A DNA stretch of 64,000 bases, from NCBI RefSeq assembly GCF_000421465.1, contig NZ_ATXB01000001.1:1488001-1552000 (forward strand), in the 5' to 3' direction. Below, in pieces: positions 45,016 to 58,709 of the stretch. Made by a program: the position numbers and the translations under genes. A model generated the notes under the pieces. It searched no databases and had not been told where the DNA came from. It was given only the letters and a program-made list of their open reading frames with translations. How positions within the stretch are numbered: the first letter of the stretch is position 1; the number at the start of each line of letters is the position of its first letter. Source of the stretch: Methylohalobius crimeensis 10Ki (GTDB lineage: Bacteria; Pseudomonadota; Gammaproteobacteria; Methylococcales; Methylothermaceae).

Positions 45016-46220
45016 TGTCCAAGGTCAGAGCGTTCTTAGACAAGATTCATCCTTTATTCGCCAAGGGGGGGCGTTACGAAAAACTGTATCCACTCTATGA
45101 AATGGTGGATACATTCATGTATTCGCCGGCCGATGCCACCCAGAATCCGGTTCACATACGCGATGCCGTCGACCTGAAGCGGGTGATGGTATACGTCTGG
45201 CTGGCGACCTTTCCGGCCATTTTCATCGCCCTTTACAACACCGGCTACCAAGCCAACCAGGCGATGCAGTCCCTGGGACTGGAGACGATCGACAATTGGC
45301 GCGGACCGATCATGGATTGGTTCGGCTACAATCCCTCCAACCCCCTGTCGTGCTTGATGCACGGGGCCTTGTATTTCTTCCCCGTCTATATCGTCACCTT
45401 CGTGGCCGGGGGGGTCTGGGAAGTGCTGTTTGCGGTGGTGCGCAAGCACGACATCAACGAAGGCTTCTTCGTCACTTCCATTTTGTTTGCGCTGATCTGC
45501 CCCCCGGCAATTCCCTTGTGGATGGTTGCCTTGGGTATCAGCTTCGGGGTGGTGCTGGGCAAGGAAATTTTCGGCGGCACCGGCAAGAACTTCCTCAACC
45601 CCGCGTTGACCGGTCGGGCGTTTTTGTTCTTCGCTTATCCCGCCTTCATGTCGGGGGATACGGTTTGGACCGCGGTGGATGGTTATAGCGCGGCGACGCC
45701 GTTGGGTCTGGCCGCCACCGGCGGTTTGCAGGCCGTCCAGGAAGCCGGCTATTCCTGGGGGCAGACCTTTTTCGGCTTCATGCCCGGGTCTCTCGGGGAA
45801 ACGTCGGTGGTGGCGATCGTGCTCGGGGCGGCTTTCCTGATTTACACGAAGGTTGCCAATTACCGAATCATGGCCGGGGTGCTGATCGGCGTCATCGCCA
45901 CTTCGGTCATGTTCAATCTCATCGGCAGTGAAACCAACCCCATGTTCGGCCTGCCTTGGTACTGGCACCTGAGCCTGGGAGGACTGGCCTTCGGCTTGGT
46001 TTTCATGGCCACCGATCCGGTCAGCGCCGCGATGACCGATACCGGACGCTGGATCTTCGGCATCCTCATCGGGGTGATGACCGTCCTGATCCGAGTGGTG
46101 AACCCGGCCTTCCCGGAAGGGATGATGCTGGCGATTCTTTTCGCCAATATCTTTGCGCCGCTCATCGACTATTTTGTGGTTCAAGCGAATATCAGAAGAA
46201 GGGTCAAACGCAATGTCTGA
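45015..46220 (+). CDS. nqrB: Na+-NQR subunit B
   Basis: The 401-residue membrane subunit has about ten helices and binds FMN covalently on a threonine: the segment [13 protein letters not shown] contains the S/T-A-T environment expected near residue 225. [20 protein letters not shown] and [19 protein letters not shown]-like segments are conserved. It is translationally coupled to nqrA. It also holds riboflavin and the sodium path in the complex. Confidence 0.95.
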
Positions 46221-47073
46221 GAATACCAACTCGACGGTTCAACAACCCGGCGCATGGCAGGTCTGGCGGGAAAAAGCCAGGATCTATGCCGAAAAAATCC
46301 GTTCCCTGCCCAACGACAGCTTCGAGAAAACCCTATCGGTGGCGTTCTGGTTGTGCTTGGTGTGCGCGGTGGTGGTTTCGTTCGCCGCGGTGGTTTTGAA
46401 GCCTTTGCAGGAAAGCAACAAAGCGGCCGATATGAAGCGCAATATCCTCGAAGTGGTCGACCTATGGAAGGAAGGCATGGATGTGGATGACGCCTTCGAG
46501 CGGTTTGAAGTGCAAGTGGTGGATCTCGAGACCGGCGAAACCGCCGAAGACGTCGATCCGAGCAGCTACGATATGCGCAAGGCGGTCAAGGATCCCCAAT
46601 TGAGCGAACCCTTGCCGCGGGACAAGGATATTGCCCAGATCAAGCGCCTGCCCAAATATGCCACCGTTTATTTTCTGAACGACGAGAACGGTGAGCTGCA
46701 GGCGATTGTCCTACCGGTATCCGGTTACGGTTTGTGGTCCACCATGTACGGTTTTTTGGCCCTCGAACCGGACTGCAATACCGTGATCGGGATCAACTTT
46801 TATGATCAAGGTGAAACCCCGGGCTTGGGAGGCGAAGTGGTCAATCCCGATTGGCGCGCCATCTGGAAAGGCAAGCAGGTTTACGACGAGTCGGGGACGC
46901 CGGTGTTGCGCCTGATCAAGGGATCGGTGAGTGCCGACCGACCGGGCTCCGAATATATGGTGGACGGCCTGGCGGGCGCCACCCTGACCAGTAATGGGGT
47001 GACCAACTTGATTCGTTTCTGGCTCGGCGAAGACGGTTACAAGCCCTTTCTCGACAAGCTGTGCGGGCAATAG
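46213..47073 (+). CDS. nqrC: Na+-NQR subunit C (FMN-binding)
   Basis: The 286-residue subunit has one N-terminal membrane helix ([18 protein letters not shown]) and a periplasmic FMN-binding domain with the flavin-attachment motif [10 protein letters not shown] (S-G-A-T type, modified by ApbE) at about 253-262, plus [16 protein letters not shown] and GLGGEV. The ATG at 46213 overlaps nqrB by 8 bp; longer frames run into nqrB. Confidence 0.94.
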   Translation: MSENTNSTVQQPGAWQVWREKARIYAEKIRSLPNDSFEKTLSVAFWLCLVCAVVVSFAAVVLKPLQESNKAADMKRNILEVVDLWKEGMDVDDAFERFEVQVVDLETGETAEDVDPSSYDMRKAVKDPQLSEPLPRDKDIAQIKRLPKYATVYFLNDENGELQAIVLPVSGYGLWSTMYGFLALEPDCNTVIGINFYDQGETPGLGGEVVNPDWRAIWKGKQVYDESGTPVLRLIKGSVSADRPGSEYMVDGLAGATLTSNGVTNLIRFWLGEDGYKPFLDKLCGQ

Positions 47074-47085
47074 AGGAGAGATGTC

Positions 47086-47781
47086 ATGAGTGAAGAAATC
47101 CTGGAAACCGAAGAAGAATTCGATTTTCAAAAGGTCAAGCCGGTTTTGCTCGACCCCCTGGTCGACAATAATCCGATCACCCTGCAGGTCCTGGGGATCT
47201 GCTCGGCGCTGGCGGTCACCTCGCAGATGACCACCGCGTTGATCATGTGCATCGCCCTGACCTCGGTGGTGGCCAGCTCCAATACCGCGATCGCCTTGAT
47301 TCGCAATCACATTCCGTCGAGCATCCGGATCATCGTTCAGATGACCATCATCGCTTCCTTGGTGATTGTGGTGGATCAGGTCCTGAAGGCGGTGGCTTAC
47401 GATATCAGCAAGCAATTGTCGGTGTTCGTGGGTCTGATTATCACCAACTGCATCGTCATGGGGCGGGCGGAGGCCTTCGCCATGCAGAACCCGCCCGTGA
47501 CCAGCTTCTTCGACGGCCTGGGCAACGGCTTGGGCTATAGCTTGATCTTGATGTTCGTGGCGTTCTTTCGCGAATTGCTGGGTTCCGGCAGCCTGTTCGG
47601 CGTGGAGGTGCTGCCGCTGATCCAGAACGGCGGCTGGTACGAGCCCAACGGCCTCATGCTGTTGCCGCCCAGCGCCTTCTTCATCATCGGTTTGATGATC
47701 TGGGGCATTCGTTCCTGGAAGCCGAAGCAAGTGGAAGCGCCGGATTATAAAATCATGCCGGCCCACGGGGAGGTGGCGTAA
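47086..47781 (+). CDS. nqrD: Na+-NQR subunit D
   Basis: The 231-residue subunit has six membrane helices and is homologous to RnfE/Nqr[21 protein letters not shown] with [20 protein letters not shown], the buried cysteine in [20 protein letters not shown], and the hydrophobic C-terminus. A short acidic N-terminal extension precedes the family core. It ends one base into nqrE. Confidence 0.95.
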   Translation: MSEEILETEEEFDFQKVKPVLLDPLVDNNPITLQVLGICSALAVTSQMTTALIMCIALTSVVASSNTAIALIRNHIPSSIRIIVQMTIIASLVIVVDQVLKAVAYDISKQLSVFVGLIITNCIVMGRAEAFAMQNPPVTSFFDGLGNGLGYSLILMFVAFFRELLGSGSLFGVEVLPLIQNGGWYEPNGLMLLPPSAFFIIGLMIWGIRSWKPKQVEAPDYKIMPAHGEVA

Positions 47782-48389
47782 TGGAAGCGTTGATCAGTCT
47801 GTTCGTCAAATCGGTTTTCATCGAAAACCTGGCCTTGGCGTTCTTTCTGGGGATGTGCACGTTTCTGGCCGTCTCCAAGAAGATCAGCACCGCCATCGGG
47901 CTCGGGATCGCGGTGATCGTGGTGCAGACCCTGACCGTTCCGGCCAACCATTTGATCCATGCCTACCTGCTCCAGGAGGGCGCCCTGAGTTGGGCGGGGC
48001 TGCCGGATGTGAATCTGAGTTTTCTGGTTTACCTGGCCAGTATCGGGGTGATCGCGGCCATCGTCCAAATCTTGGAAATGACCCTGGACCGCTTCTTTCC
48101 GGCGCTGTTCAACGCCCTGGGTATTTTTCTGCCCTTGATCACCGTCAATTGCGCCATTCTCGGCGGCAGTCTGTTCATGATCGAGCGCGACTACAATCTG
48201 TCCGAGAGCGCGGTGTACGGCGTGGGCAGCGGTCTGGGCTGGGCGTTGGCGATTACCGCCTTGGCGGGAATCCGGGAAAAGCTCAAGTACAGTGATATTC
48301 CGGCCGGTTTGCAAGGGCTGGGCATCACTTTCATCACCGCGGGACTGATGTCGCTCGGGTTTATGGCGTTTTCCGGAATTCAGCTCTAA
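47781..48389 (+). CDS. nqrE: Na+-NQR subunit E
   Basis: The 202-residue subunit has six helices and pairs with NqrD around the 2Fe-2S site. Characteristic are [40 protein letters not shown] and [20 protein letters not shown]. Cysteines 26 and 120 by position sit in the conserved contexts GMCTF and VNCAI. It overlaps nqrD by one base. Confidence 0.95.
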   Translation: MEALISLFVKSVFIENLALAFFLGMCTFLAVSKKISTAIGLGIAVIVVQTLTVPANHLIHAYLLQEGALSWAGLPDVNLSFLVYLASIGVIAAIVQILEMTLDRFFPALFNALGIFLPLITVNCAILGGSLFMIERDYNLSESAVYGVGSGLGWALAITALAGIREKLKYSDIPAGLQGLGITFITAGLMSLGFMAFSGIQL

Positions 48390-48404
48390 TAACAAGGTTT
48401 AAAC

Positions 48405-49622
48405 ATGTTGGAGATCATTTTAGGGGTTTTATTTTTCACGCTCATCGTCATCGCTTTGGTGATGGTGATTCTATGGGCCAAATCCCATTTGGTGCCTCAA
48501 GGAGAGGTGGACGTGGTCATCAACGACGAGAAGACCATCCACGCACCGGTGGGGTCCAAGTTGTTGATGGCCTTGGCCAACAATCATTTGTTCGTCTCCT
48601 CGGCCTGCGGGGGCGGGGGAACCTGCGGCCAATGCAAGGTGAAAGTGCTGGAAGGCGGCGGCGAACTGCTGCCGACCGAGGCTGGCCACATCACCAAGCG
48701 CGAGGCCCGGGAAGGCGAGCGCCTGTCCTGTCAATTGACCGTCAAGCAGCCTCTGAAGATCGAAGTGCCGGAGGACGTCTTCGGGGTCAAGCAATGGGAA
48801 TGCACGGTACGCTCCAATCATAACGTGGCCACCTTCATCAAGGAGTTGGTGCTGGAGCTGCCGGAAGGGGAAACCCTGGATTTCCGCGCCGGGGGCTACA
48901 TTCAGATCGAATGTCCTCCCCACCTCGTGAAATATTCCGATTTCGACATTGAGGAAGAATTCCGCGAGGATTGGGACAAATACGATCTTTGGAAGTTCGA
49001 GTCGAAGGTGGGCGAGCCGGTGGTGCGGGCCTATTCCATGGCCAACTATCCGGAGGAACAGGGCATTGTGATGCTCAACGTGCGAGTGGCCACCCCGCCT
49101 CCGGGCATGAATGTTCCGCCGGGGCAAATGTCGTCCTACATTTTCAATCTCAAGCCCGGCGACAAAGTGACCATTTCGGGGCCGTTCGGCGAGTTCTTCG
49201 CCCGCGAGACCGACAACGAGATGGTCTTTGTCGGCGGCGGCGCGGGGATGGCGCCGATGCGCTCCCACATCTTCGACCAACTGATGCGGATCAAAACGAA
49301 TCGCAAGATGACCTTCTGGTACGGCGCCCGGAGTTTGCGCGAGGCGTTCTATATCGATCATTTCGACAAGCTCCAGGCCGAGAACGACAACTTCAACTGG
49401 TATCTGGCCTTGTCGGAACCGAAACCGGAAGACAACTGGAGCGGCTATACGGGCTTCATCCACGAGGTATTGTACGAAAACTATCTGAAGGATCATCCCG
49501 CGCCGGAAGACTGCGAGTACTATTTGTGCGGTCCCCCGGTGATGAACGCCGCGATGATCAAAATGCTGGAGGATCTCGGTGTCGAGCGGGAAAATATCAT
49601 GCTGGACGATTTCGGCGGTTAA
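48405..49622 (+). CDS. nqrF: Na+-NQR subunit F (FAD, 2Fe-2S, NADH)
   Basis: The 405-residue subunit oxidises NADH. It has an N-terminal helix, a plant-type ferredoxin domain with [17 protein letters not shown] and a later RLSCQL, then FAD (RAYSMANYP) and NAD domains ([37 protein letters not shown]). The first 2Fe-2S ligands are all present. It ends the membrane-complex part of the operon. Confidence 0.96.
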   Translation: MLEIILGVLFFTLIVIALVMVILWAKSHLVPQGEVDVVINDEKTIHAPVGSKLLMALANNHLFVSSACGGGGTCGQCKVKVLEGGGELLPTEAGHITKREAREGERLSCQLTVKQPLKIEVPEDVFGVKQWECTVRSNHNVATFIKELVLELPEGETLDFRAGGYIQIECPPHLVKYSDFDIEEEFREDWDKYDLWKFESKVGEPVVRAYSMANYPEEQGIVMLNVRVATPPPGMNVPPGQMSSYIFNLKPGDKVTISGPFGEFFARETDNEMVFVGGGAGMAPMRSHIFDQLMRIKTNRKMTFWYGARSLREAFYIDHFDKLQAENDNFNWYLALSEPKPEDNWSGYTGFIHEVLYENYLKDHPAPEDCEYYLCGPPVMNAAMIKMLEDLGVERENIMLDDFGG

Positions 49623-50664
49623 TCCTTCCGTCCTTTCCTTCGCCTTGCGAGGAGCCTTGGTGCTCCTCGTTTTGTTTGGGGTCGGTTGCGAGCGGGAGAC
49701 GTCGAAGGCTCAATTCGAACACGATGGCCTTGCCCTGGGGACGAGTTTTTCGGTCAAGGCCACTCGCTTGCCGCCGGGAATCGAACCGGACGGCCTCAAA
49801 AACGAGCTGGAAGATCTGCTGGAAACGGTGGATCGACAAATGTCCACCTATCGCGAGGATTCCGAACTATCCCGCTTCAATCGAAGCATCGCCGACAATT
49901 GGCAGCCGGTTTCGGAAGATTTGGCGAGGGTGGTGGCGGCGTCCCTGGAAATCAGTCGATGGAGCGGGGGGGCTTTCGATGTGACGGTCGGTCCTTTGGT
50001 CAATCTGTGGGGTTTCGGTCCCGATCCCGACATCACGGAGACGCCATCCGATGCAGCGATTGAAACGCTGAAGGCTCGAATCGGTTACGACAGGCTGGAA
50101 GTCCGGCTCGATCCGCCGGCGTTGAAAAAACGCGAGCCCCAGTTGTATGTGGATCTTTCGGCGATCGCCAAGGGCTTCGCCGTGGATCTTATGGCCGAAC
50201 ATTTGGAAGCCTTGGGGATCGAAGATTATCTGGTCGAGGTCGGCGGCGAGGTGCGTCTGAAAGGCGACAGTCCCCGCGGGGGCGCGTGGCGGATTGCGCT
50301 CGAGAAGCCGGTACCCCAAGTACGCCAAGTGGAAAAATTGCTGACATTAACCGATACCGCCATGGCCACCTCCGGCGACTACCGCAATTATTTCGAGGTC
50401 GACGGCGAGCGTTTCTCCCATACCATCGACCCCCGCAGCGGCAGGCCGATCAGGCACCGTCTGGCATCCGTCACCGTGTTGAGTCATACTACAATGCAGG
50501 CCGACGCGTTGGCGACCGCATTGACGGTACTGGGTCCCCGGGAGGGATTCGCCCGGGCGGAAGAGGCGGGACTTTCCGCCTTGTTTATCGTCAAAGAAAA
50601 GGAAGGCTTCAGCGAAAAGGCCACATCGGCGTTTATCAAGCAGACGGGTGGAGGTGCAACATGA
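49579..50664 (+). CDS. apbE: FAD:protein FMN transferase ApbE, probable lipoprotein
   Basis: The enzyme attaches FMN to threonines of NqrB and NqrC in the periplasm. Motifs are [46 protein letters not shown] and [20 protein letters not shown], and [17 protein letters not shown]. The first listed start (GTG) overlaps nqrF by 44 bp and gives 361 residues; a TTG at 49645 would give a compact lipoprotein signal [14 protein letters not shown] and is perhaps truer. The stop overlaps nqrM by 4 bp. Confidence 0.9.
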   Translation: MSSGKISCWTISAVNPSVLSFALRGALVLLVLFGVGCERETSKAQFEHDGLALGTSFSVKATRLPPGIEPDGLKNELEDLLETVDRQMSTYREDSELSRFNRSIADNWQPVSEDLARVVAASLEISRWSGGAFDVTVGPLVNLWGFGPDPDITETPSDAAIETLKARIGYDRLEVRLDPPALKKREPQLYVDLSAIAKGFAVDLMAEHLEALGIEDYLVEVGGEVRLKGDSPRGGAWRIALEKPVPQVRQVEKLLTLTDTAMATSGDYRNYFEVDGERFSHTIDPRSGRPIRHRLASVTVLSHTTMQADALATALTVLGPREGFARAEEAGLSALFIVKEKEGFSEKATSAFIKQTGGGAT

Positions 50665-50921
50665 CCGTTTTTCTCGTAACTTTTGCCGTCATTCTCGTGA
50701 TCGTGGGTATCATGTCGATCGGTGTGATGTTCGGTCGGCCGGCCATCAAGGGCAGTTGCGGCGGTGTCGGAGGTAGTGAGTGTTTGTGTGCGCAAGGTAA
50801 GAAAGGCTGTGATGAAGGGTTGTCCCCCCACCCAACCCTCCCCCCGGCGGGGGGAGGGCTAGGGAGGGGGCAAAACCGTCGAACGCGAATCCGAGCCGCG
50901 CGGCCAGCTCCGCCGGGATAA
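50661..50921 (+). CDS. nqrM: Na+-NQR maturation protein NqrM with repeat-derived tail
   Basis: The 86-residue protein is the NQR maturation factor (DUF539), thought to deliver iron to NqrD/E. It has one N-terminal helix (VFLVTFAVILVIVGIMSIGV), then MFGRPAIKGSCGGVGGSECL and CAQGKKGCDE with the conserved cysteines. After this natural end a type A palindrome (50823-50871) adds a Pro/Gly/Arg-rich tail of about 32 residues. Whether maturation still works is unknown; the cysteines are untouched. It overlaps the apbE stop as ATGA. Confidence 0.85.
   Translation: MTVFLVTFAVILVIVGIMSIGVMFGRPAIKGSCGGVGGSECLCAQGKKGCDEGLSPHPTLPPAGGGLGRGQNRRTRIRAARPAPPG
50823..50871. repeat. GC-rich palindromic REP-like repeat, type A, at the end of nqrM
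   Basis: CCCTCCCCCC GGC GGGGGGAGGG with outer ACCCAACC-type and GGCTAGGGAGG arms. It shares its arms with the trpE and sulfotransferase copies. It replaces the nqrM stop region. Confidence 0.85.
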
Positions 50922-50970
50922 GTCCCGCGGAGGAAAATTAGAAAAAATATTTTTGCGGGAGGGTAACCCT

Positions 50971-51366
50971 ATGTTGCGGGATATCAGCGTACGCGAGTAC
51001 ATGGCGACCAATTTGGTGACTTTCACGCCGGAGACGGAAGTCTTCGAGGCGATTCGTCAATTGCTCAAACACAAAATCACCGGCGCCCCGGTGCTGGACG
51101 AAAACGGCCGGCTCAAGGGTACCTTTTCGGAAGGCGATTGCCTGCACGTGGCATTGGACGCCGCCTATCACGAAGAGATGGCGGGCAAGGTCGGCGAATA
51201 CATGAATGCCGACGTGGAAACCGTCGCTCCCGATACCAGCGTCATCGAAGTGGCCGAGCGGTTTCAGAAAAGCAAGCTGCGCCATTTCCTGGTCTTGGAC
51301 GATGACCGTTTGGTGGGCTTGATCAGCCGGGTGGATATATTGCGGGCATTGGTGAAGATTTACTGA
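50971..51366 (+). CDS. CBS-domain pair protein
   Basis: The 131-residue protein consists of two CBS domains: [20 protein letters not shown] with [20 protein letters not shown], and [20 protein letters not shown] with [20 protein letters not shown]. Such Bateman modules bind adenine nucleotides and report energy state. The ATG at 50971 is preferred; a GGGAGGGT ribosome site stands nine or so bases before it. It lies 50 bp after nqrM and could be part of the same transcript, but the link is only positional. Confidence 0.88.
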   Translation: MLRDISVREYMATNLVTFTPETEVFEAIRQLLKHKITGAPVLDENGRLKGTFSEGDCLHVALDAAYHEEMAGKVGEYMNADVETVAPDTSVIEVAERFQKSKLRHFLVLDDDRLVGLISRVDILRALVKIY

Positions 51367-51400
51367 ACTTTTCAATTCAATCGAGCATGGAGTTGTTTGG

Positions 51401-54106
<2,706 letters not shown>

Positions 54107-54114
54107 GGAATTCA

Positions 54115-55959
54115 ATGAGCAGCGCGCCGGCCTTCGATATCGAGACGTTTTTGAAGACCTTGACCACCCTTCCCGGGGTCTACAAGATGCTGGGTGCCGA
54201 TGGCAACCCCATATACATCGGCAAGGCCGCCAATCTCAAGCACCGGGTCTCCAGCTATTTCCGGGGCGGGGCAGGGCCCAAGCAGCGGGCGATGCTCTCC
54301 AAACTGCAACGGATCGAGGTGACCGTCACCCGGACCGAGGGCGAAGCGCTGCTTTTGGAAAGCCAGTTGGTCAAGCGCTATCAGCCGCGCTATAACATCT
54401 GCCTCAAGGACGACAAGAGCTATCCGTACATTTACGTCTCCACCGAGCACCCCTTTCCGCGGGTGACTTTTCATCGGGGCGCGCGCAAGCTGCCGGGACG
54501 CTATTTCGGGCCGTATCCCAGCGCCGGCGCGGTGCGTCGCACCCTGAAGCTGCTCCAGAAAGTGTTTCCGGTCCGCCAGTGCCGGGACAGCTATTACAAC
54601 CACCGCAGCCGGCCTTGTCTGCAGTATCAGATCAAGCGCTGCACCGCCCCCTGTGTGGGCTACGTGGATCAGGTCCGCTATCGCCAGGACGTGGCCGATA
54701 TCCTGCGTTTTTTGGCGGGAGAGGGCGACCAGGTGGTGGCCGATTGGGTCCGGCGCATGGAACGTGCCGCCGAGCGGCTTGAATTCGAACAGGCGGCGCG
54801 CTACCGGGATCAGATCGCGACCCTCCGCGAGATCCTGGAAACCCAATGCGTGGCGGGCGAGCGGGGCGACCTGGATGTGATCGCCATCGCCGTGAAGGGC
54901 GGGGTGGCGTGTGTGCAGGTGGCTTGGTTTAGGGGCGGTCGTTACCTGGGAGATAAGACCTATTTTCCGGCCCAGGTGGAAGCCCATGCCCCGGCCCGGA
55001 TATTGACCGCCTTTCTCGGTCAGTATTATCTGGAAAAACCGATCCCCCCCGAGATCCTTCTCAATCACGATCCCGAGGATCCGGATTCGCAAAACTCGGC
55101 GGGGGAATTGTTGGCCGACATGTTGAGCCGGCAATCCGGACGCGGCGTCCATTTGATTCATCGGCCCCGGGGACAACGCCGCGAATGGCTGGAAATGGCC
55201 CGGGCCAATGCGGAGACTGCGCTCTCCTTGCGCTTGGCCAAACAGCAGGACGCCGGGGCCCGCTTGGCCGCGCTCAATCAGTTGTTGGGGCTGAACACGC
55301 CTCCCGAACGCTTGGAATGCTTCGATATCAGCCATATCCGGGGGGACCAGACGGTCGCCTCCTGTGTGGTGTTCGATCGCGAAGGGCCGGTCAAATCCGC
55401 GTATCGACGTTTCAATATCCGCGATGTCACGCCGGGCGACGACTATGCCGCCTTGGCCCAGGCGGTTCGACGCCGCTACCAACGTCTCCGCAAGGAAGGG
55501 CGGCGCTTGCCCGATTTGCTCTTGATCGACGGCGGCAAGGGGCAGGTCAGGGGGGTTGCCGAGGTGTTGATGGAACTGGAGGTGACGGGAATTCCCCTCG
55601 TGGGGGTCGCCAAGGGACCCGAGCGGCGGGACGGGGATGAGGATCTCTATCTGGCGTGGCGGGACGCGTGGCTGCATCCGGGAGAACATGCGGGCCTGCT
55701 GCTGATTCGCCATCTTCGCGACGAAGCCCATCGCTTCGCCGTGGCGGGGCATCGGCAAAGCCGCGGCCGGGCCAAGCGCCAATCGGTCTTGGAAACCATC
55801 GCCGGCCTGGGGCCGCGCCGCCGGCAGCGTCTGCTACAGCAATTCGGCGGACTTCAGGCGATTAAAAAAGCCAGCGTGGACGCCTTGAGTTCGGTGGATG
55901 GCATCAGTCGTCGGATGGCGCGGAAAATCTACGAAACTTTACACGAGCAAAACGCTTGA
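54115..55959 (+). CDS. uvrC: UvrABC system protein C
   Basis: The 614-residue nuclease makes both incisions in nucleotide-excision repair. It has the GIY-YIG domain (LPGVYKMLGADGNPIYIGKA), the zinc-like cysteines CLQYQIKRCTAPCVGYV, a UVR motif near 205-225 (EQAARYRDQIATLREIL), the RNase H-like C-terminal nuclease (CFDISHIRGDQTVASCVVFD, LLIDGGKGQV) and a final HhH pair. The ATG at 54115 has GAGGA upstream. It overlaps pgsA by 4 bp. Confidence 0.96.
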   Translation: MSSAPAFDIETFLKTLTTLPGVYKMLGADGNPIYIGKAANLKHRVSSYFRGGAGPKQRAMLSKLQRIEVTVTRTEGEALLLESQLVKRYQPRYNICLKDDKSYPYIYVSTEHPFPRVTFHRGARKLPGRYFGPYPSAGAVRRTLKLLQKVFPVRQCRDSYYNHRSRPCLQYQIKRCTAPCVGYVDQVRYRQDVADILRFLAGEGDQVVADWVRRMERAAERLEFEQAARYRDQIATLREILETQCVAGERGDLDVIAIAVKGGVACVQVAWFRGGRYLGDKTYFPAQVEAHAPARILTAFLGQYYLEKPIPPEILLNHDPEDPDSQNSAGELLADMLSRQSGRGVHLIHRPRGQRREWLEMARANAETALSLRLAKQQDAGARLAALNQLLGLNTPPERLECFDISHIRGDQTVASCVVFDREGPVKSAYRRFNIRDVTPGDDYAALAQAVRRRYQRLRKEGRRLPDLLLIDGGKGQVRGVAEVLMELEVTGIPLVGVAKGPERRDGDEDLYLAWRDAWLHPGEHAGLLLIRHLRDEAHRFAVAGHRQSRGRAKRQSVLETIAGLGPRRRQRLLQQFGGLQAIKKASVDALSSVDGISRRMARKIYETLHEQNA

Positions 55960-56525
55960 GTACCTCTGCATTGAATATCGCTACTTGGCTGACCTTACTC
56001 CGCATCGCACTGATTCCGGTGTTGATCGGTCTGTTTTATCTGCCCTGGCCGGGCGCGCGCGTCATGTGCGCGCTGGTGTTTCTTTTGGCCTCCCTGACCG
56101 ATTGGTTGGACGGCTATCTGGCGCGCAAATTGAACCAGTCCACGGCTTTCGGCGCCTTCCTGGATCCGGTGGCGGACAAGTTGATGGTGGCGGTGGCGCT
56201 GGTGCTTTTGGTCCAGAACGACCCGGAGCCCTGGCTGGCGCTGGCGGCGGTGATCATTATCGGCCGCGAGATTACCATCGCTTCGCTGCGGGAATGGATG
56301 GCCGAAATCGGCCAGCGCAGAAAAGTGGAAGTCTCCTGGCTGGGGAAAGCCAAGACCACGCTGCAGATGAGCGCGATCACTTTGCTGTTGTTCGCGGTGG
56401 ATTGGTGGACCGAGGTTTTGCAGCCCTTGGGTTACGGATTTCTCGTTCTGGCAGCCTTCATGACCCTGTGGTCGATGATCAACTATCTGCGCGCGGCCTG
56501 GCCCATTTTAATGGAAAACCGCTGA
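55956..56525 (+). CDS. pgsA: CDP-diacylglycerol-glycerol-3-phosphate 3-phosphatidyltransferase
   Basis: The 189-residue membrane enzyme makes phosphatidylglycerophosphate. The CDP-alcohol phosphatidyltransferase signature is TDWLDGYLARKLNQSTAFGA with FLDPVADKLM (D-G-x2-A-R-x8-G-x3-D-x3-D), around residues 48-80. Four to five membrane helices are visible. The start is non-ATG: a TTG at 55956 forms TTGA with the uvrC stop, and a TTG at 55971 gives the more usual NIATWLTLLRIALIP beginning. uvrC-pgsA is a common gammaproteobacterial pair. Confidence 0.93.
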   Translation: MSTSALNIATWLTLLRIALIPVLIGLFYLPWPGARVMCALVFLLASLTDWLDGYLARKLNQSTAFGAFLDPVADKLMVAVALVLLVQNDPEPWLALAAVIIIGREITIASLREWMAEIGQRRKVEVSWLGKAKTTLQMSAITLLLFAVDWWTEVLQPLGYGFLVLAAFMTLWSMINYLRAAWPILMENR

Positions 56526-56598
56526 TCCGAACCCCCTTCGCGGTGTAAAATAAGTCAATTTCTTTTGCTGACCATCCAATTGTTAAGGTGTTCTGGCT

Positions 56599-57669
56599 AT
56601 GTCCAACCGTTACCGTACCGATAATTTGAGAATTCAGGAAATCCAGGAAGTCAGTCCGCCCCAGCAGCTGCACGACGAATTGCCTTTGACCGATCGAGCG
56701 TCGCGTTCCACTTTCGAAGCGCGTCAGACGATTCATAACATACTCAACGGCGATGACAAGCGTTTGTTGGTGATCATGGGGCCCTGTTCGATCCACGATC
56801 CGGATGCGGCCCGCGACTACGCTTCCCGCTTGGTGAAGTGGAAGGAGTCCTTGGCCGAGGACCTGGTCATCGTCATGCGGGTGTATTTCGAGAAACCCCG
56901 TACTCGGGTGGGTTGGAAAGGACTGATCAACGATCCCGGCTTGGACGAAAGCTTCAACATCAACAAGGGGCTTAGAGTCGCCCGCAAGCTGCTTTCGGAC
57001 ATCAACGAAATGGGCTTGCCGGCGGCGACCGAATATCTGGATCTGATCACCCCGCAATACGTTTCCGACTTGATTTCCTGGGGGGCCATCGGAGCCCGGA
57101 CCACTGAAAGTCAGGTGCATAGAGAACTGGCTTCCGGCTTGTCTTGTCCGGTGGGGTTCAAAAACGCCACCGACGGTACCGTTCAGGTGGCGGTGGACGC
57201 CATCGCTTCGGCCCAGCGTCCCCATCATTTCCTATCGTTGACCAAGGCGGGCCACTCGGCGATTTTCGCGACCCGCGGCAACGAGGATTGCCATCTGATT
57301 CTGCGGGGCGGACGGCGTCCCAATTACGATGCGGAAAGCGTCAATCAAGCCGCCGAGACCCTGGAACAAGCGGGCCTGCCGGGGCGGCTGATGATCGATT
57401 TCAGTCACGGCAACAGCTTCAAGCAGTTCAAGCGGCAAATGTTGGTGGCCGAAGACGTGAGTCAACAAATCAACGCCGGCGACGAGCGTATCATCGGCGT
57501 GATGGTGGAAAGCCACTTGAAGGAAGGACGTCAGGATCTGAAGCCCGGCCAACCCTTGGAATACGGCAAGAGCATCACCGATGCGTGCCTGGGGTGGGGA
57601 GACAGCGAAAGAGTTCTGGAAATGTTGGCCCAGGCGGTGCGGAAACGCCGCGGCAATTCGGATCGGTGA
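56599..57669 (+). CDS. aroG: 3-deoxy-7-phosphoheptulonate synthase (class I, AroG-like)
   Basis: The 356-residue enzyme starts the shikimate pathway from PEP and erythrose 4-phosphate. Signatures are [59 protein letters not shown], the metal ligands in [31 protein letters not shown] and [15 protein letters not shown]. The N-terminal extension with [17 protein letters not shown] fits the feedback-regulated class Ialpha. Which amino acid inhibits it cannot be told, so aroG is a generic name. Confidence 0.92.
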   Translation: MSNRYRTDNLRIQEIQEVSPPQQLHDELPLTDRASRSTFEARQTIHNILNGDDKRLLVIMGPCSIHDPDAARDYASRLVKWKESLAEDLVIVMRVYFEKPRTRVGWKGLINDPGLDESFNINKGLRVARKLLSDINEMGLPAATEYLDLITPQYVSDLISWGAIGARTTESQVHRELASGLSCPVGFKNATDGTVQVAVDAIASAQRPHHFLSLTKAGHSAIFATRGNEDCHLILRGGRRPNYDAESVNQAAETLEQAGLPGRLMIDFSHGNSFKQFKRQMLVAEDVSQQINAGDERIIGVMVESHLKEGRQDLKPGQPLEYGKSITDACLGWGDSERVLEMLAQAVRKRRGNSDR

Positions 57670-57673
57670 TGGC

Positions 57674-58693
57674 ATGAGCGTAGCTATGACGGAAGATCGG
57701 ACCTTGGAAGTTATCGTCAACGGCGAGACTCGCCGAGCGGCTCAGGGCGATACCCTCGCCGATTTGGTGAGGGGCCTGGGCATGGCGGAGCAGCGGATCG
57801 CGGTGGAATTGAACCGGCGCATCGTGCCTTACGGGCGTTACGCCGAGGCCCCGCTCCGGGACGGCGACCGGATCGAAATCGTCCGCGCCATCGGCGGTGG
57901 AGAGGGGCGCGGCGAGGAGGATCCTTTGTCCATCGCCGGACGGCGGTTTCATTCCCGCTTGTTGGTGGGAACGGGAAAGTACAAGGATTTGGCCGAAACC
58001 CGCGCGGCCATCGAAGCCAGCGGCGCGGAAATCGTGACCGTGGCCATTCGCCGCACCAACATCGGCCAGCACGCCGACGAACCCAACTTGCTAGACGTAG
58101 TGCCGCCCGAGAAGTATTGCCTTCTGCCCAACACCGCCGGCTGCTACACCGTGGAGGACGCGGTCCGCACCTGCCACCTGGCGCGCGAATTGCTGGGGGG
58201 ACACAAGCTGGTCAAGCTGGAAGTGCTGGGCGACGAGAAAACCCTGTATCCGGATGTGGTCGGCACGCTGGAGGCGGCCAAAATTCTGGTCGGCGACGGT
58301 TTCGAGGTGATGGTCTACACCAACGACGACCCGATCGTCGCCCGCAAACTGGAGGAGCTCGGCTGCATCGCGGTGATGCCTCTGGCGGCGCCGATCGGTT
58401 CCGGCCTGGGGGTGCGCAATCCCTACAATATCCGCACCATCGTGGAGAACGCTTCCGTGCCGGTGCTGGTGGATGCCGGCGTGGGCACCGCTTCGGACGC
58501 GTCCGTGGCGATGGAGTTGGGGTGCGACGGGGTTTTGATGAATACCGCCATCGCCGAAGCCCGCCACCCGATTCGAATGGCCGAAGCCATGAAACTGGGG
58601 GTGGAGGCCGGGCGCAAGGCCTATCTCGCCGGAAGAATGCCCCGGCGGCGTTACGCTTCGGCTTCCTCGCCCTTGGACGGCGTCTTTTTTTGA
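57674..58693 (+). CDS. thiG: ThiS-ThiG fusion (sulfur carrier plus thiazole synthase)
   Basis: The 339-residue protein joins ThiS (residues about 10-76: [31 protein letters not shown]) to ThiG (from about 85: [68 protein letters not shown], the catalytic Lys, and [20 protein letters not shown]). ThiS normally ends in a free Gly-Gly that receives sulfur; here the diglycine is followed by EGRGEEDPL, so the tail must be cleaved or used in place. Such fusions are known. The ATG at 57674 lies 4 bp after aroG; an ATG at 57686 is possible. Confidence 0.9.
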   Translation: MSVAMTEDRTLEVIVNGETRRAAQGDTLADLVRGLGMAEQRIAVELNRRIVPYGRYAEAPLRDGDRIEIVRAIGGGEGRGEEDPLSIAGRRFHSRLLVGTGKYKDLAETRAAIEASGAEIVTVAIRRTNIGQHADEPNLLDVVPPEKYCLLPNTAGCYTVEDAVRTCHLARELLGGHKLVKLEVLGDEKTLYPDVVGTLEAAKILVGDGFEVMVYTNDDPIVARKLEELGCIAVMPLAAPIGSGLGVRNPYNIRTIVENASVPVLVDAGVGTASDASVAMELGCDGVLMNTAIAEARHPIRMAEAMKLGVEAGRKAYLAGRMPRRRYASASSPLDGVFF

Positions 58694-58709
58694 CCACGGA
58701 GGTGATGCG

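Noticed and set aside
54112-55782. 556-codon minus-strand frame opposite uvrC
   Set aside because: It is a GC-driven shadow of uvrC with no recognisable domain.
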